Shown piece by piece: positions 8,611-17,561 of a stretch of 64,000 nt of DNA. A program made the position numbers and the translations under genes. How positions within the stretch are numbered: position 1 is the stretch's first letter; every line of letters begins with the position of its first letter. Origin of the DNA: Gallionella sp. UBA4121 (GTDB taxonomy: Bacteria > Pseudomonadota > Gammaproteobacteria > Burkholderiales > Gallionellaceae); the NCBI GenBank assembly GCA_002381565.1, contig DFWZ01000035.1, forward strand, positions 1 through 64,000, written 5' to 3'. The notes below the pieces were generated by a model. The model was not told the origin of the DNA. It worked only from the letters and a program-made list of their open reading frames with translations, and searched no databases.

Positions 8611-9021
8611 TCAATCGACCGTTGCCACGGTCCATACCGAAAATTGTGCGAAGCGTTTTTGTCCGACACCGGTCGCGCCTTTTTCCAAATACAGGGCCCA
8701 GGCCCAATCGGGCTCGAACATGCTGGTGGTAGACGACCAGTAAATGTCCTGCACATCGGTGAAAGGATGGCCGGACGGCAAGGCCGGACTGTGGGCGGCG
8801 CAATCCACCAGCGCCTCCAGTTCATTGATGGTTGGCAACCGCCAGACTTTGCCCTCTCCTTCATGATTAAGTTCGGCCACTGCTGCCAATGCATCACGCC
8901 AGATCACCGGTTGTGCTGTGAGGTTCGCGCTGCGGTGCCAGAGCAGGCGGGTGAGACGATCCAGCACGCCGGCATGAAGAATTACGAAGCGCGGTTCAGG
9001 CCACGGCGCGCCGTAACGCAA
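8611..9021 (-). CDS. DUF1566 (Lcl C-terminal-like) protein, start uncertain
   Basis: 136 residues from a TTG at 9021. APWPEPRF, LTRLLWHRSANL, VWRLPTINELEALVD and YWSSTTSMFEPDWAWALYLEKG are typical of DUF1566 domains, whose function is unclear and which are often seen in secreted or cell-surface proteins. The same frame stays open upstream to about 9086 and there reads CHDAAGKVIACTGSGQDGEL. This is homologous to the N-terminal part of the neighbouring gene (CHAEDGQEVPCAGSGQD), so the true protein should be longer. It lacks an ATG because a 20-bp palindrome and a stop interrupt the frame. It is either started from a rare codon or a broken duplicate. Confidence 0.65.
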   Translation of the reverse strand: MRYGAPWPEPRFVILHAGVLDRLTRLLWHRSANLTAQPVIWRDALAAVAELNHEGEGKVWRLPTINELEALVDCAAHSPALPSGHPFTDVQDIYWSSTTSMFEPDWAWALYLEKGATGVGQKRFAQFSVWTVATVD

Positions 9022-9075
9022 TTCGCCGTCCTGACCGGAGCCGGTGCAGGCAATGACTTTGCCGGCGGCGTCGTG

Positions 9076-9095
9076 GCACAGGCTTTAGCCTGTGC
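9076..9095. repeat. Perfect 20-bp palindrome
   Basis: GCACAGGCTTTAGCCTGTGC has two 9-base arms and a 2-base centre. It sits between the two DUF1566 genes, exactly where the N-terminus of the downstream one should begin. It resembles short interspersed palindromic units; no T-run follows. Confidence 0.6.
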
Positions 9096-9114
9096 GCGGA
9101 ATAATGTTCAGTCC

Positions 9115-9621
9115 TTAGCCGCGCACCGGCCACAGCATGTAGGATTGATCTTTGCCGCCGTCAAACATGCGCGCGCCATCTAGCGCCACATACCAGGCGT
9201 GCGCCGGGCTGATGGCCGCCGTCGTCGCGGTCCAGTACCAGCCGTTGAACACGTTGATGAATGGGTGACACTCGGGCAGGGCGGGCAATTTGGTTTGCAG
9301 ACTGAGCAAGCTGCGCAATTCGCGGCGATTGGGCATGCGCCAATCTTGCTGGCCGAAACGCTGTTCACGGTTCATGTTTGCGACGAAATCCTGTGATTCC
9401 TGCCAGGTGATGGGGAATTCCGAGAGGCTGGCATCACGACACCAGATCAGACCCGTCAGACTATCCATGACCTCGTCGTCGCGCAAATCGAATCGCGGTT
9501 CCGGCCATGGTGTACCGGTGGCAAACGATGCGTCCTGGCCGGAACCTGCGCACGGGACCTCTTGTCCGTCTTCGGCATGGCAGGTGCGTTGGCCGGTGTG
9601 CAGATAATGGCGGGAGGTCAT
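9115..9621 (-). CDS. DUF1566 (Lcl C-terminal-like) protein
   Basis: 168 aa with a complete DUF1566 domain: TPWPEPRFDLRDDEVMD, LTGLIWCRDASLSEFPITW, WRMPNRRELRSLL, CHPFINVFNGWYWTATT and HAWYVALDGARM. Three N-terminal cysteines lie around the CHAEDGQ segment. There is no signal peptide. The start ATG at 9621 has a good ribosome site (GGAG) 7 nt upstream. It is paralogous to the gene just downstream, and the pair looks like a tandem duplication. Function unknown. Confidence 0.75.
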   Translation of the reverse strand: MTSRHYLHTGQRTCHAEDGQEVPCAGSGQDASFATGTPWPEPRFDLRDDEVMDSLTGLIWCRDASLSEFPITWQESQDFVANMNREQRFGQQDWRMPNRRELRSLLSLQTKLPALPECHPFINVFNGWYWTATTAAISPAHAWYVALDGARMFDGGKDQSYMLWPVRG

Positions 9622-9768
9622 GATTGCTCCTATGACTGTTTGAAGGGACCGGTCTGATGAGGGTACCCGGATTGTGCGCCACGCTTTCGATCACATGGCT
9701 GCTGCTCAGGTCATGTTGACACATAGTTGGCTGGCGATCACGTTTTTCGCATTACGTACGCCAGCACA

Positions 9769-9786
9769 CATACAACATTTTGTATG
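9769..9786. promoter_or_regulatory. Perfect palindrome CATACAA-N4-TTGTATG upstream of sodB
   Basis: Two 7-base arms around CATT, about 92 bp before the sodB start. Palindromes of this form are bound by dimeric regulators. A related sequence is at 2618-2635. No regulator for it is encoded next door. A role in sodB control is inference. Confidence 0.4.
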
Positions 9787-9877
9787 CAATGGACAATGTT
9801 CACGACGAATCAAATTTGTTGCTGCAGATTTTGCCGAAATTCACGACCTCTTTAAATTTTGACCATGGAGAAAATAA

Positions 9878-10459
9878 ATGGAACATACCTTACCCGCACT
9901 GCCTTATGCGATGGATGCGCTGCAACCTCACATTTCAAAGGAAACATTCGAGTACCACTACGGCAAGCATCATCAGGCCTACGTGACCAATCTTAACAAG
10001 CTGACCAAGGGCACTGAATTCGAGAGCGCTGCGCTGGAAGACATCATCAGGAAATCATCCGGTGGTATTTATAACAACGCCGCGCAAGTGTGGAACCACA
10101 CCTTTTTCTGGAACTGCATGAAGCCTCACGGCGGCACGGCCTCAACCGGGGCACTGGCCGATGCCATCAACAAGAAGTGGGGCAGCCACGACGAATTCAA
10201 GAAGGCGTTCGTGGCCTCCGCCGTAGCCAACTTCGGTTCCGGCTGGACCTGGCTGGTGAAGAAGGCCGATGGCTCGGTGGATATCGTCAACATGGGCGCT
10301 GCCGGTACGCCGCTCACCACGGGCGACAAGGCGCTGCTGTGCGTGGACGTGTGGGAACATGCCTATTACATCGACTACCGCAACCTGCGCGCCAAGTTCG
10401 TCGAAAGCTTCATCAATCATCTGGCGAACTGGGATTTTGCGGCGAAGAATTTCGCATAA
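9878..10459 (+). CDS. sodB: Superoxide dismutase, iron type
   Basis: Converts superoxide to oxygen and hydrogen peroxide in the cytoplasm. The 193 residues match full-length Fe-SOD. Metal ligands are visible: H27 in YHYGKHHQAY, the His of WNHTFFWNCM near residue 74, and Asp and His of DVWEHAYYIDY near residues 156-160. The segment FGSGWTWLV favours the Fe/Mn family, and AAQVWNHTFFW is typical of the Fe form. A GGAGAAAATAA ribosome site precedes ATG 9878. The cis-prenyltransferase gene follows after 10 bp, so the two probably share a transcript. Confidence 0.97.
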   Translation: MEHTLPALPYAMDALQPHISKETFEYHYGKHHQAYVTNLNKLTKGTEFESAALEDIIRKSSGGIYNNAAQVWNHTFFWNCMKPHGGTASTGALADAINKKWGSHDEFKKAFVASAVANFGSGWTWLVKKADGSVDIVNMGAAGTPLTTGDKALLCVDVWEHAYYIDYRNLRAKFVESFINHLANWDFAAKNFA

Positions 10460-10469
10460 TTTTCCGGTT

Positions 10470-11090
10470 ATGAACTTGGCAAAAAGTAATATCCCGCGTC
10501 ACATCGGTTTCATTCCCGATGGAAATCGGCGCTGGGCCATAGATCATGGGCTGCGCAAAGAGGCCGGATATGCCCATGGTATCGACCCGGGATTGCTACT
10601 GTACGAGAAATGTAAAGAATGCGGGATCAAGGAAGTTTCGATTTACTGCTTTACCCAGGACAACACCAAACGGCCTTCCATTCAGAAACAGGCATTCAGC
10701 GAGGCCACCGTTGCATTCGCTTTCGAAATTGCACGCCGTGGGGCGGCTTTGCTTGTTGTCGGCGATGAGACATCGGCGCAATTCCCTCAGCCGTTAAAAG
10801 AATTCCGGCAGCGCCAGGGTGTCGGAATCAAGGTGAATCTACTCGTCAACTACGGTTGGGAGTGGGATCTGGCCGGTCTTAAAAATGGTGGCCTGCGCTC
10901 AGATGAAATTTCACGTCTGGATTTGATTGTGCGATGGGGAGGAGGACGCCGATTGAGCGGTTTTCTACCGGTGCAATCGGTTTATGCGGACTTCTATGTC
11001 AGGGATGAATATTGGCCGGATTTTGACCCGCAGCATTTTGAACATGCCCTCGACTGGTTTAAAAACCAGGACCAGACACTCGGTGGGTAA
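10470..11090 (+). CDS. Short cis-prenyltransferase (undecaprenyl diphosphate synthase family)
   Basis: Family members condense isopentenyl diphosphate onto allylic diphosphates with cis geometry. Conserved here: HIGFIPDGNRRWA near residue 11 (catalytic Asp retained; usually MDGNGRWA), FTQDNTKRP in the place of FSSENWNRP, and the C-terminal DLIVRWGGGRRLSGF with YADFYV and WPDFD. The usual catalytic Glu of YAELYF is Asp here, and the usual TGGE is WGGG. At 206 aa it is about 45 residues shorter than UppS. It is probably a divergent paralogue with a shorter or unusual product, not the housekeeping UppS. It lies 10 bp after sodB and is likely translated from the same message. Confidence 0.75.
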   Translation: MNLAKSNIPRHIGFIPDGNRRWAIDHGLRKEAGYAHGIDPGLLLYEKCKECGIKEVSIYCFTQDNTKRPSIQKQAFSEATVAFAFEIARRGAALLVVGDETSAQFPQPLKEFRQRQGVGIKVNLLVNYGWEWDLAGLKNGGLRSDEISRLDLIVRWGGGRRLSGFLPVQSVYADFYVRDEYWPDFDPQHFEHALDWFKNQDQTLGG

Positions 11091-11186
11091 TTTATGGCTC
11101 TTATCCGGGCAAATTTTCGACTGGCTGCAACAGCCCAGGCCATGATTTTCAATGATGAATAATAATCGACAGAAACGGAGGGAACA

Positions 11187-11582
11187 ATGACTGCATTTTT
11201 CGGAATTGAGGAACACAATGCGCAAGGTTTTCTCGATAAGAGTATTGTATGCCTCCCACGCTCACCGGATGGCAAATCGGACTTGCACAGTATCGTTTCG
11301 GACATCAAGAGTGAAGATGTCGTTTTCATCAAACACTGCAAGCCACAATCCAGCCTGCATATTAAAGCCATAGGTGTTGTGCTGTCAGATTATCCAACTG
11401 AGAGCGATCTTGGTATCTGCTTGCCTGTCGATTGGGTGTGGCAGGGTGAAAAAGTTTTGGAGAATTTTGGCGAAGTACTGTCTTTATGCGGCTACGCGCT
11501 GTATGAAGAGCATAACATTCTGGTGCAAAGGGAAATCATCAGTTTGCTGCCGGAAAAATACCAATTGCCGCAAGAGTGGTAA
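11187..11582 (+). CDS. Unknown protein, 131 aa
   Basis: Not recognised. It starts at an ATG with ACGGAGGGAAC as ribosome site. It has a compact, globular-looking composition without membrane segments. The pattern EDVVFIKHCKPQSSLHIKAIG followed by LPVDWVWQGEKVLENFG recalls the small PUA/EVE-like domains found on some nucleic-acid-binding proteins, but this is a resemblance in pattern only. It stands between the cis-prenyltransferase gene and a small basic protein gene, all in the same direction. Confidence 0.55.
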   Translation: MTAFFGIEEHNAQGFLDKSIVCLPRSPDGKSDLHSIVSDIKSEDVVFIKHCKPQSSLHIKAIGVVLSDYPTESDLGICLPVDWVWQGEKVLENFGEVLSLCGYALYEEHNILVQREIISLLPEKYQLPQEW

Positions 11583-11689
11583 ATCCAAAATACCGAACTG
11601 TCCAGCTCAAAAAAACGGCATACATTGCAATTGTATCGAATGTTCCTTTCATATTTTATGAATGTAATTCTACGTACTGGAGAAATGTC

Positions 11690-11887
11690 ATGCCACTACA
11701 AAAAGGGTCAAGCCAGGTTGTCGTAAGCAGTAATATCAAGACACTGGTGCATGAGTGGGAAAAAGATGGATCGATAGGTAGCAGCCATCCAGCGACGAAA
11801 CAAAAAGCGGTCAATCAGGCCGTTGCGATCTCTTTGAAAAAAGCCGGAAAAAACCGAAACACCCAGCCTCGCAAACGCGAAAAGTGA
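11690..11887 (+). CDS. Small basic conserved protein, 65 aa
   Basis: MPLQKGSSQVVVSSNIKTLV...KQKAVNQAVAISLKKAGK fits a widespread family of short basic proteins (often phage-associated) with the pattern of Lys-Ser-rich start, V-S-NI, and QAVAIAL-x-KA. Function unknown. The longer frame from 11576 is rejected because GGAG at 11679-11682 sits properly before ATG 11690. The C-terminus is Lys/Arg-rich (RNTQPRKREK). Confidence 0.65.
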   Translation: MPLQKGSSQVVVSSNIKTLVHEWEKDGSIGSSHPATKQKAVNQAVAISLKKAGKNRNTQPRKREK

Positions 11888-11920
11888 CTTGCGGATGCCC
11901 GTTCACTATCGTCGAGGGGG

Positions 11921-12163
11921 ATGCTATGGTTGTCATTTCGGTTTGATGCCCCGCTGCTCAATGTGCCCATGACGTATTTGTTTACATTGTTCTCGCACGT
12001 ACTCTGGTCAATATATGTGCTTTTCTCAATCGGCTTGATGGAATGCGTAGTCTGGCGTAAAAAGGTGATATCGGCGGCAGCCGGACATGCGACGATCACC
12101 TGCGGGTTGTGCGTGTGCTGCAACATGCGCGAGATATTGACGCAGATTATTTTTCTTGGATAA
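11921..12163 (+). CDS. Possible small membrane protein
   Basis: 80 codons after a GAGGGGG ribosome-like site. There is one long hydrophobic stretch (TYLFTLFSHVLWSIYVLFSIG) and a Cys-rich segment GLCVCCNM. No family resemblance was seen, so it may be spurious. Confidence 0.25.
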   Translation: MLWLSFRFDAPLLNVPMTYLFTLFSHVLWSIYVLFSIGLMECVVWRKKVISAAAGHATITCGLCVCCNMREILTQIIFLG

Positions 12164-12270
12164 CAGGAATCTGCATTTCCCAGTGCCCGGATTTATCGCT
12201 CCGGGCGCATCAATAAACCGTGCATCGCCAACCCATAGTCAGGCTCAGGATGAGCGGATTTGATCTGTGT

Positions 12271-13914
12271 TTACTGGCGCTGCCGGTGGTAATACTGGAT
12301 CAGGCTTGTAGTGGATTGGTCATGAGCTGATTTGACCGACTCATCGAGCAATTCCGGCAGGATTCTGCCGGCCAGCTGTTTGCCCAGTTCCACGCCCCAC
12401 TGGTCGAAGGAATTGATGTTCCACACGATGCCTTGCACAAATACTTTGTGCTCGTAGAGCGCGATCAGCATGCCTAGCGTGTGCGGGTCGAGACGGTCGA
12501 ACAGCAGGGTGTTGGTGGGTTTGTTGCCCGGGAAAACCTTGTGCGGCAGCAAGGCTTCCAGCGATTCGCCCTTCAAACCCTGCGCCAGCAGTTCATCGCG
12601 CGCCTCATCAATGGTCTTGCCTATCATCAGCGCTTCGGTCTGCGCGAAACAGTTGGCGAGCAGGATGGCATGATGCTCACCTACAGGATTCTGGCTGTGC
12701 ATGGGGGCTAAAAAATCCGCCGGAATCATGCGGGTGCCCTGATGGATGAGCTGGTAGAAGGCATGCTGGCCGTTGGTGCCCGCTTCCCCCCATACCACCA
12801 TGCCGGTATCGTAATCGACCGGTGCGCCGTCGCGATCCACGCCCTTGCCGTTGCTCTCCATCTCCAGTTGTTGCAGATAGGCGGGGAAACGGTGCAGATA
12901 CTGGTCATAGGGCAGCACTGCGTTGGAGGCGGCGCCAAAGAAATTGCCATACCAGATGCCCAGCATGCCCATCAGTACCGGCATGTTCTGCTCCAGCGGC
13001 GCACTCCTGAAGTGCTCATCCATCGCGTGCGCGCCGGCCAGTAACTCTTCGAATCTGTCCATGCCGACAAACAGCGCAATGGGCAGGCCGATGGCAGACC
13101 ACAGCGAATAGCGTCCTCCCACCCAGTCCCAGAACTCGAACACATAATCCGGATTGATGCCAAAATCTGCTGTTGCAGCAAGGTTGGTCGAGACGGCGGC
13201 AAAGTGTTTTGCAACGGCCGCTTCATCTTTCAATTGACCGGTCAGCCATGCGCGTGCCGTGCGTGCATTGGTCAGCGTCTCCTGAGTGGTGAAAGTCTTT
13301 GAACTGACGATGAACAGCGTGGTTTCCGCGTTCAGTGTTTTTAGTGTCTCCACAATTTGGGTCGCATCCACGTTGGATACAAAGTGGGCGCGCAGATTCG
13401 GCGTCGCATAAAATTTTAGCGCTTCGCATACCATCAGTGGACCCAGATCTGAGCCGCCGATACCGATGTTGACGATGTCGGTGATAGCGTGTCCGGTGTG
13501 TCCGACATGCCGGCCGCTGCGCACGCTGTCTGAAAACGCCCGCATCAATCCCAGCACCCGGCGGATATCCGGCATGACGTCTGTGCCGTCGACGAAAACG
13601 GGTCGATCCGAACGGTTGCGCAGCGCGGTATGCAACACGGCGCGTTGTTCGGTGGTATTGATCTTGCAGCCATCGAACATGCGCTCGATAGCGGCGGGGA
13701 GTTTTGCCTGCCCGGCCAGGTCGATGAGCAGTTTTCGGGTCTCGAGGGTGATGCGATTCTTTGAATAATCAAACAGCAGGCTGCCTGATTTTACCGAGAA
13801 TTTTTCGAAACGCGCCGCATCTTCCTGAAACATTTGACGCATGTGGCGCGCTTCAATGTTGTCGTAATGCGCACTCAGCGCCTGCCAGGCGGTGGATAGT
13901 GTAAGTTTTGACAT
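12271..13914 (-). CDS. pgi: Glucose-6-phosphate isomerase
   Basis: Interconverts glucose-6-phosphate and fructose-6-phosphate. It has 547 aa, full length. Family segments: GIGGSDLGPLMVCEAL near residue 152, VSSKTFTTQETLTNA near 206, WDWVGGRYSLWSAIGLPIAL near 265, the PGI signature FFGAASNAVLPYDQYLHRFP near 330, with the active-site Glu in GTNGQHAFYQLIHQGT nearby, and the C-terminal active-site Lys in SFDQWGVELGKQLA near 515. It follows glgB on the same strand after 30 bp, so it is probably co-transcribed and links glycogen metabolism to glycolysis. Confidence 0.97.
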   Translation of the reverse strand: MSKLTLSTAWQALSAHYDNIEARHMRQMFQEDAARFEKFSVKSGSLLFDYSKNRITLETRKLLIDLAGQAKLPAAIERMFDGCKINTTEQRAVLHTALRNRSDRPVFVDGTDVMPDIRRVLGLMRAFSDSVRSGRHVGHTGHAITDIVNIGIGGSDLGPLMVCEALKFYATPNLRAHFVSNVDATQIVETLKTLNAETTLFIVSSKTFTTQETLTNARTARAWLTGQLKDEAAVAKHFAAVSTNLAATADFGINPDYVFEFWDWVGGRYSLWSAIGLPIALFVGMDRFEELLAGAHAMDEHFRSAPLEQNMPVLMGMLGIWYGNFFGAASNAVLPYDQYLHRFPAYLQQLEMESNGKGVDRDGAPVDYDTGMVVWGEAGTNGQHAFYQLIHQGTRMIPADFLAPMHSQNPVGEHHAILLANCFAQTEALMIGKTIDEARDELLAQGLKGESLEALLPHKVFPGNKPTNTLLFDRLDPHTLGMLIALYEHKVFVQGIVWNINSFDQWGVELGKQLAGRILPELLDESVKSAHDQSTTSLIQYYHRQRQ

Positions 13915-13944
13915 GATGACTGTTTCACCGGCTCCTGAGTGGGC

Positions 13945-16101
13945 TTATGCCTGAGGTGTCAGAATTATACCGGCCAGAGGCGGCAGCTCGATTTCGGCGG
14001 AGCAGGGCAGACCCATCCAGGGGACGGCTTCTGCCTGAATCAGTCCTGCATTGCCGAGGTTGCTTCCCGCGTAATAAGCCGAATCGCTGTTCAGCACTTC
14101 GCGGTACTGGGCAAGCACAGGCAGTCCGATGCGATAGCGCTTGCGCGGCAAGGGTGTCAGATTCAGGGCGATGACGGCGGTTGATCCGTCGCGTGCGCGC
14201 CGCTGATAGGACAGCACCGATTTTTCCGCATCGTTGCAGTCGATCCATGAAAAACCATCCGACTGAAAGTCAAGCTCGTGCAGCGCGGGCAGCGTGCGGT
14301 AGAGTTCGTTTAGGTCATGTGTCAGATTTTGCATGCCGCGATGAAGTTCTTCGCCCAACTGCCACCATTCCAGTTCCCACCTGGATTGCCATTCGCGCCC
14401 CTGCGCAATTTCGTTGCCCATGAAGTTGAGTTTTTTGCCCGGGCTGGTCATCTGATAGGTCAGCAGCAAGCGCAGATTGGCAAATTTTTGCCAGGCGTCG
14501 CCGGGCATTTTAGATAACAGCGATCCTTTGCCATGCACGACTTCATCATGCGAGAACGGCATCACGAAGTTCTCACTGTAGGCGTAAATCTGCCCGAAGG
14601 TCAGTTCATTGTGATGATATCTGCGGTGTACGGGTTCGTGCTGGAAATAGCCCAGCGTGTCATTCATCCAGCCCATGTTCCACTTCATCGAGAAGCCTAA
14701 GCCACCCAGATACACCGGGCGTGAAACGCCGGGCCACGCTGTGGACTCTTCAGCCATGGTCAGCGCACCGGGAAACTCGTCATGCACCATGATGTTCATC
14801 TCACGCAGAAAATCCACTGCTTCGAGGTTTTCACGGCCGCCGTATTTGTTCGGTATCCATTCGCCCGCCTTGCGTGAATAATCAAGGTACAACATGGACG
14901 CGACCGCATCCACGCGCAGGCCGTCGAAATGAAACTCGGACAGCCAGTAATGTGCGCTCGACATCAGGAAGGATTTAACTTCGTTACGGCCAAAATTGAA
15001 AATATGGGTGCCCCAGTCCTGATGGAAGCCCTTGCGCGGATCTTCATGTTCAAACAGGGCCGTGCCGTCAAAGCGGGCCAATGCCCAGCTGTCCTGAGGA
15101 AAGTGCGCGGGTACCCAGTCCAGAATGACGCCGATATCGGCCTGGTGGCAGGTGTCGATCAGATGCCGCAACTCGTCGGGCGAGCCGAATCGACTGGTTG
15201 GTGCAAAGTAGCCTGTGCACTGGTAGCCCCACGATTCATCCAGCGGGTGTTCGGTAACCGGCATGAATTCGATGTGCGTGTAGCCCATACCCTTGACGTA
15301 CGGCACCAGATCGGTTGCCAGTTCGCTGTAGCTGTAAAATCGGCCATCCGGATGGCGTTTCCAGGAACCGGGATGCACTTCGTAAATATTGACGGCACCA
15401 TGCAGCCAGTCCCACTGGCCTCGTTTTTGCATCCAGGCGTCATCCTGCCAGCGGTGTTGACTGGCAGGGGCTGCAAGCGATGCCGTGCCGGGGCGTAGTT
15501 CATAGCCTTGCGCATAGGGGTCGGTCTTGGTCAGTATGTTGCCGGAATCACGGTTGCGAATCTCAAAACGGTACAAGGCATGTTGCCTGATCTCGGGGAT
15601 GAATATTTCCCACACGCCGGAGGAGCCGTGCAGGCGCATCGGATAAAGCCTGCCATCCCAGTTGTTAAATTCGCCCACCACGCTGACGCGCTCGGCATTG
15701 GGCGCCCAGACAGTGAAACGCACGCCTTTAACACCGGCAATTTCAATGGCATGGGAACCCAGCATGCGGTAACTCTGGCGGAGTTTGCCTTCACTGAAAA
15801 GATGCAAGTCCTCATTCGAAATAGTTGCCGGGAATTGGTAAGGGTCGAACACTTCGCGTGATGCGATACCCTGGCTGACACGCAGACGGTAAGGCAGTGC
15901 GGGTTCGCTTGCGCCGCGCCACTCGAACAGGCCGTCGGGATGAATTTTATTGAATGTCTCACTGCTGTATTGCAGCACGACTTCGGTGGCACCAGGTTCA
16001 TAAAAGCGGATAACCCACTCATCACCTTCATGGTGTAAACCGAGCAGAGCAAAGGGGTCGTGGAGGCGGGCTTGTAACAAAGATTTAATTAATGGGGCCA
16101 C
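13945..16101 (-). CDS. glgB: 1,4-alpha-glucan branching enzyme
   Basis: Introduces alpha-1,6 branches into glycogen. The 718 residues carry an N-terminal CBM48-type region (DPFALLGLHHEG; VRFTVWAPNAERVSVVGEFN near residue 125) and the GH13 catalytic core: DWVPAHFP, GLRVDAVASMLYLDYSRK (Asp nucleophile), GALTMAEEST (acid/base Glu) and FSHDEVVHGKGSL. The start is GTG at 16101, supported by AGAGGGA 9 nt upstream; no ATG lies nearby in frame. It is divergent from glgC with 94 bp between, and pgi follows in the same direction. Confidence 0.97.
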   Translation of the reverse strand: MAPLIKSLLQARLHDPFALLGLHHEGDEWVIRFYEPGATEVVLQYSSETFNKIHPDGLFEWRGASEPALPYRLRVSQGIASREVFDPYQFPATISNEDLHLFSEGKLRQSYRMLGSHAIEIAGVKGVRFTVWAPNAERVSVVGEFNNWDGRLYPMRLHGSSGVWEIFIPEIRQHALYRFEIRNRDSGNILTKTDPYAQGYELRPGTASLAAPASQHRWQDDAWMQKRGQWDWLHGAVNIYEVHPGSWKRHPDGRFYSYSELATDLVPYVKGMGYTHIEFMPVTEHPLDESWGYQCTGYFAPTSRFGSPDELRHLIDTCHQADIGVILDWVPAHFPQDSWALARFDGTALFEHEDPRKGFHQDWGTHIFNFGRNEVKSFLMSSAHYWLSEFHFDGLRVDAVASMLYLDYSRKAGEWIPNKYGGRENLEAVDFLREMNIMVHDEFPGALTMAEESTAWPGVSRPVYLGGLGFSMKWNMGWMNDTLGYFQHEPVHRRYHHNELTFGQIYAYSENFVMPFSHDEVVHGKGSLLSKMPGDAWQKFANLRLLLTYQMTSPGKKLNFMGNEIAQGREWQSRWELEWWQLGEELHRGMQNLTHDLNELYRTLPALHELDFQSDGFSWIDCNDAEKSVLSYQRRARDGSTAVIALNLTPLPRKRYRIGLPVLAQYREVLNSDSAYYAGSNLGNAGLIQAEAVPWMGLPCSAEIELPPLAGIILTPQA

Positions 16102-16195
16102 TTTTATATTCCCTCTTTAGTTCTTGTGTCGTGCGGTGATTGTAAACGATAATGACCTCGTCAATTAAGGTAAATACGACTAAGGAGGGCGGAAG
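16102..16195. promoter_or_regulatory. Divergent glgB-glgC intergenic region
   Basis: Ninety-four AT-rich bases must hold the promoters of both divergent operons. TTGTAAACGATAATG and CAATTAAGGTAAATACG are the most promoter-like stretches, but no well-spaced -35/-10 pair could be fixed by eye. AAGGAGGGCGG directly before glgC is a strong ribosome site. Confidence 0.5.
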
Positions 16196-17521
16196 ATGAA
16201 TGTCGAACTGGGTTATCTGAAAAGGAAATACCACGTGGCAACTGGCGATCCTGAGCCACGTTTTGTTAGTCGTTTAACCAAGAGTACCTACGCGATGGTG
16301 CTGGCCGGAGGTCGCGGCAGCCGGTTGCATGAGTTGACCGACTGGCGTGCGAAGCCCGCTGTTCCCTTTGGCGGCAAGTTTCGCATTATCGATTTCGTTC
16401 TCTCAAACTGCGTGAATTCCGGTATCCGTCGCATCGGCGTGGCGACGCAGTACAAATCACACAGCCTGATCCGGCACATTCAGCGCGGCTGGTCATTCCT
16501 GAACGGACAATTTGGCGAGTATCTCGATTTGCTGCCCGCACAGCAGCGTGTCAGCGAAGATCAGTGGTATCGCGGTACCGCCGATGCGGTATTTCAAAAT
16601 CTGGATATTATCCGCGCCTCCAAATGTGATTTTGTCGTGATACTGGCGGGTGATCATATTTATAAAATGGATTATGGCAAGCTGCTGGCCTTCCATGTGG
16701 AAAAAAAGGCGGACATGACCGTCGCGTGCCTGGAAGTGCCGGTCGCGGATGCGCAGGCGTTTGGTGTGATGGGAATAGGGGAAGACTCCCGCGTCGTCGA
16801 GTTTGTCGAGAAGCCGGAACATCCTCCTTCTATTCCCGGCAACCCTGAAAAATCGCTGGCCAGCATGGGTATCTATGTGTTTAATACCCGATTTTTGATT
16901 GAACAGTTGATCCGTGATGCCGATAGTCCGAAATCCAGCCATGACTTCGGCAAGGATCTGATTCCGCACATGGTTGCAAATTATCGTGTGTTTGCACAAA
17001 GTTTCGAACAAAGCTGCGTCGGCATGGGTGCTGACAAGTCGCCGTATTGGCGCGATGTGGGAACCATTGATTCCTACTGGGAAGCCAGCATGGAAATGAC
17101 CCGGGTTATCCCCGATCTGAATATGTACGATCAGGAGTGGCCGATCTGGACACATCAGGAACAATTGCCGCCGGCCAAATTTGTGTTCGATGAACCTGAA
17201 CGACGCGGGATGGCGATTGACTCTCTGGTGTCCGGCGGTTGTATTGTCAGCGGCTCAGTGGTGAAGCGTTCGCTGCTTTTTTCCGATGTGCGCGTAAACA
17301 GTTATTCCTCTATCGAGGATTCGGTGCTGTTGCCCAACGTGGATGTCGGTCGGCATGTAACGCTCAAACGCGTCATTGTGGACAAAGACTGCAAGATACC
17401 TGACGGACTGGAAGTCGGCATCGATCAGGAGAAGGATCGCAAGCATTTTCATGTCAGCCCGAATGGGATAACGCTCATCACATCAGTTATGCTAGGTCAG
17501 ATCACTCACAGCATCCGTTAG
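16196..17521 (+). CDS. glgC: Glucose-1-phosphate adenylyltransferase
   Basis: Makes ADP-glucose from glucose-1-phosphate and ATP, the committing step of bacterial glycogen synthesis, with allosteric control typical of the family. It has 441 aa. Nucleotide-binding segment: MVLAGGRGSRLHELTDWRAK near residue 34, then VPFGGKFRIIDFVLSNCVNS. The catalytic and substrate segments are GTADAVFQN and ILAGDHIYKMDY (near residue 155), and VEFVEKP near 200. The C-terminal left-handed beta-helix region begins around SGGCIVSGSVVKRS. The GH57 gene follows after 40 bp. Confidence 0.97.
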   Translation: MNVELGYLKRKYHVATGDPEPRFVSRLTKSTYAMVLAGGRGSRLHELTDWRAKPAVPFGGKFRIIDFVLSNCVNSGIRRIGVATQYKSHSLIRHIQRGWSFLNGQFGEYLDLLPAQQRVSEDQWYRGTADAVFQNLDIIRASKCDFVVILAGDHIYKMDYGKLLAFHVEKKADMTVACLEVPVADAQAFGVMGIGEDSRVVEFVEKPEHPPSIPGNPEKSLASMGIYVFNTRFLIEQLIRDADSPKSSHDFGKDLIPHMVANYRVFAQSFEQSCVGMGADKSPYWRDVGTIDSYWEASMEMTRVIPDLNMYDQEWPIWTHQEQLPPAKFVFDEPERRGMAIDSLVSGGCIVSGSVVKRSLLFSDVRVNSYSSIEDSVLLPNVDVGRHVTLKRVIVDKDCKIPDGLEVGIDQEKDRKHFHVSPNGITLITSVMLGQITHSIR

Positions 17522-17561
17522 TCTAACTCGTTTTTTCCGCTGAACAGCGGGGTTTGTTTTT

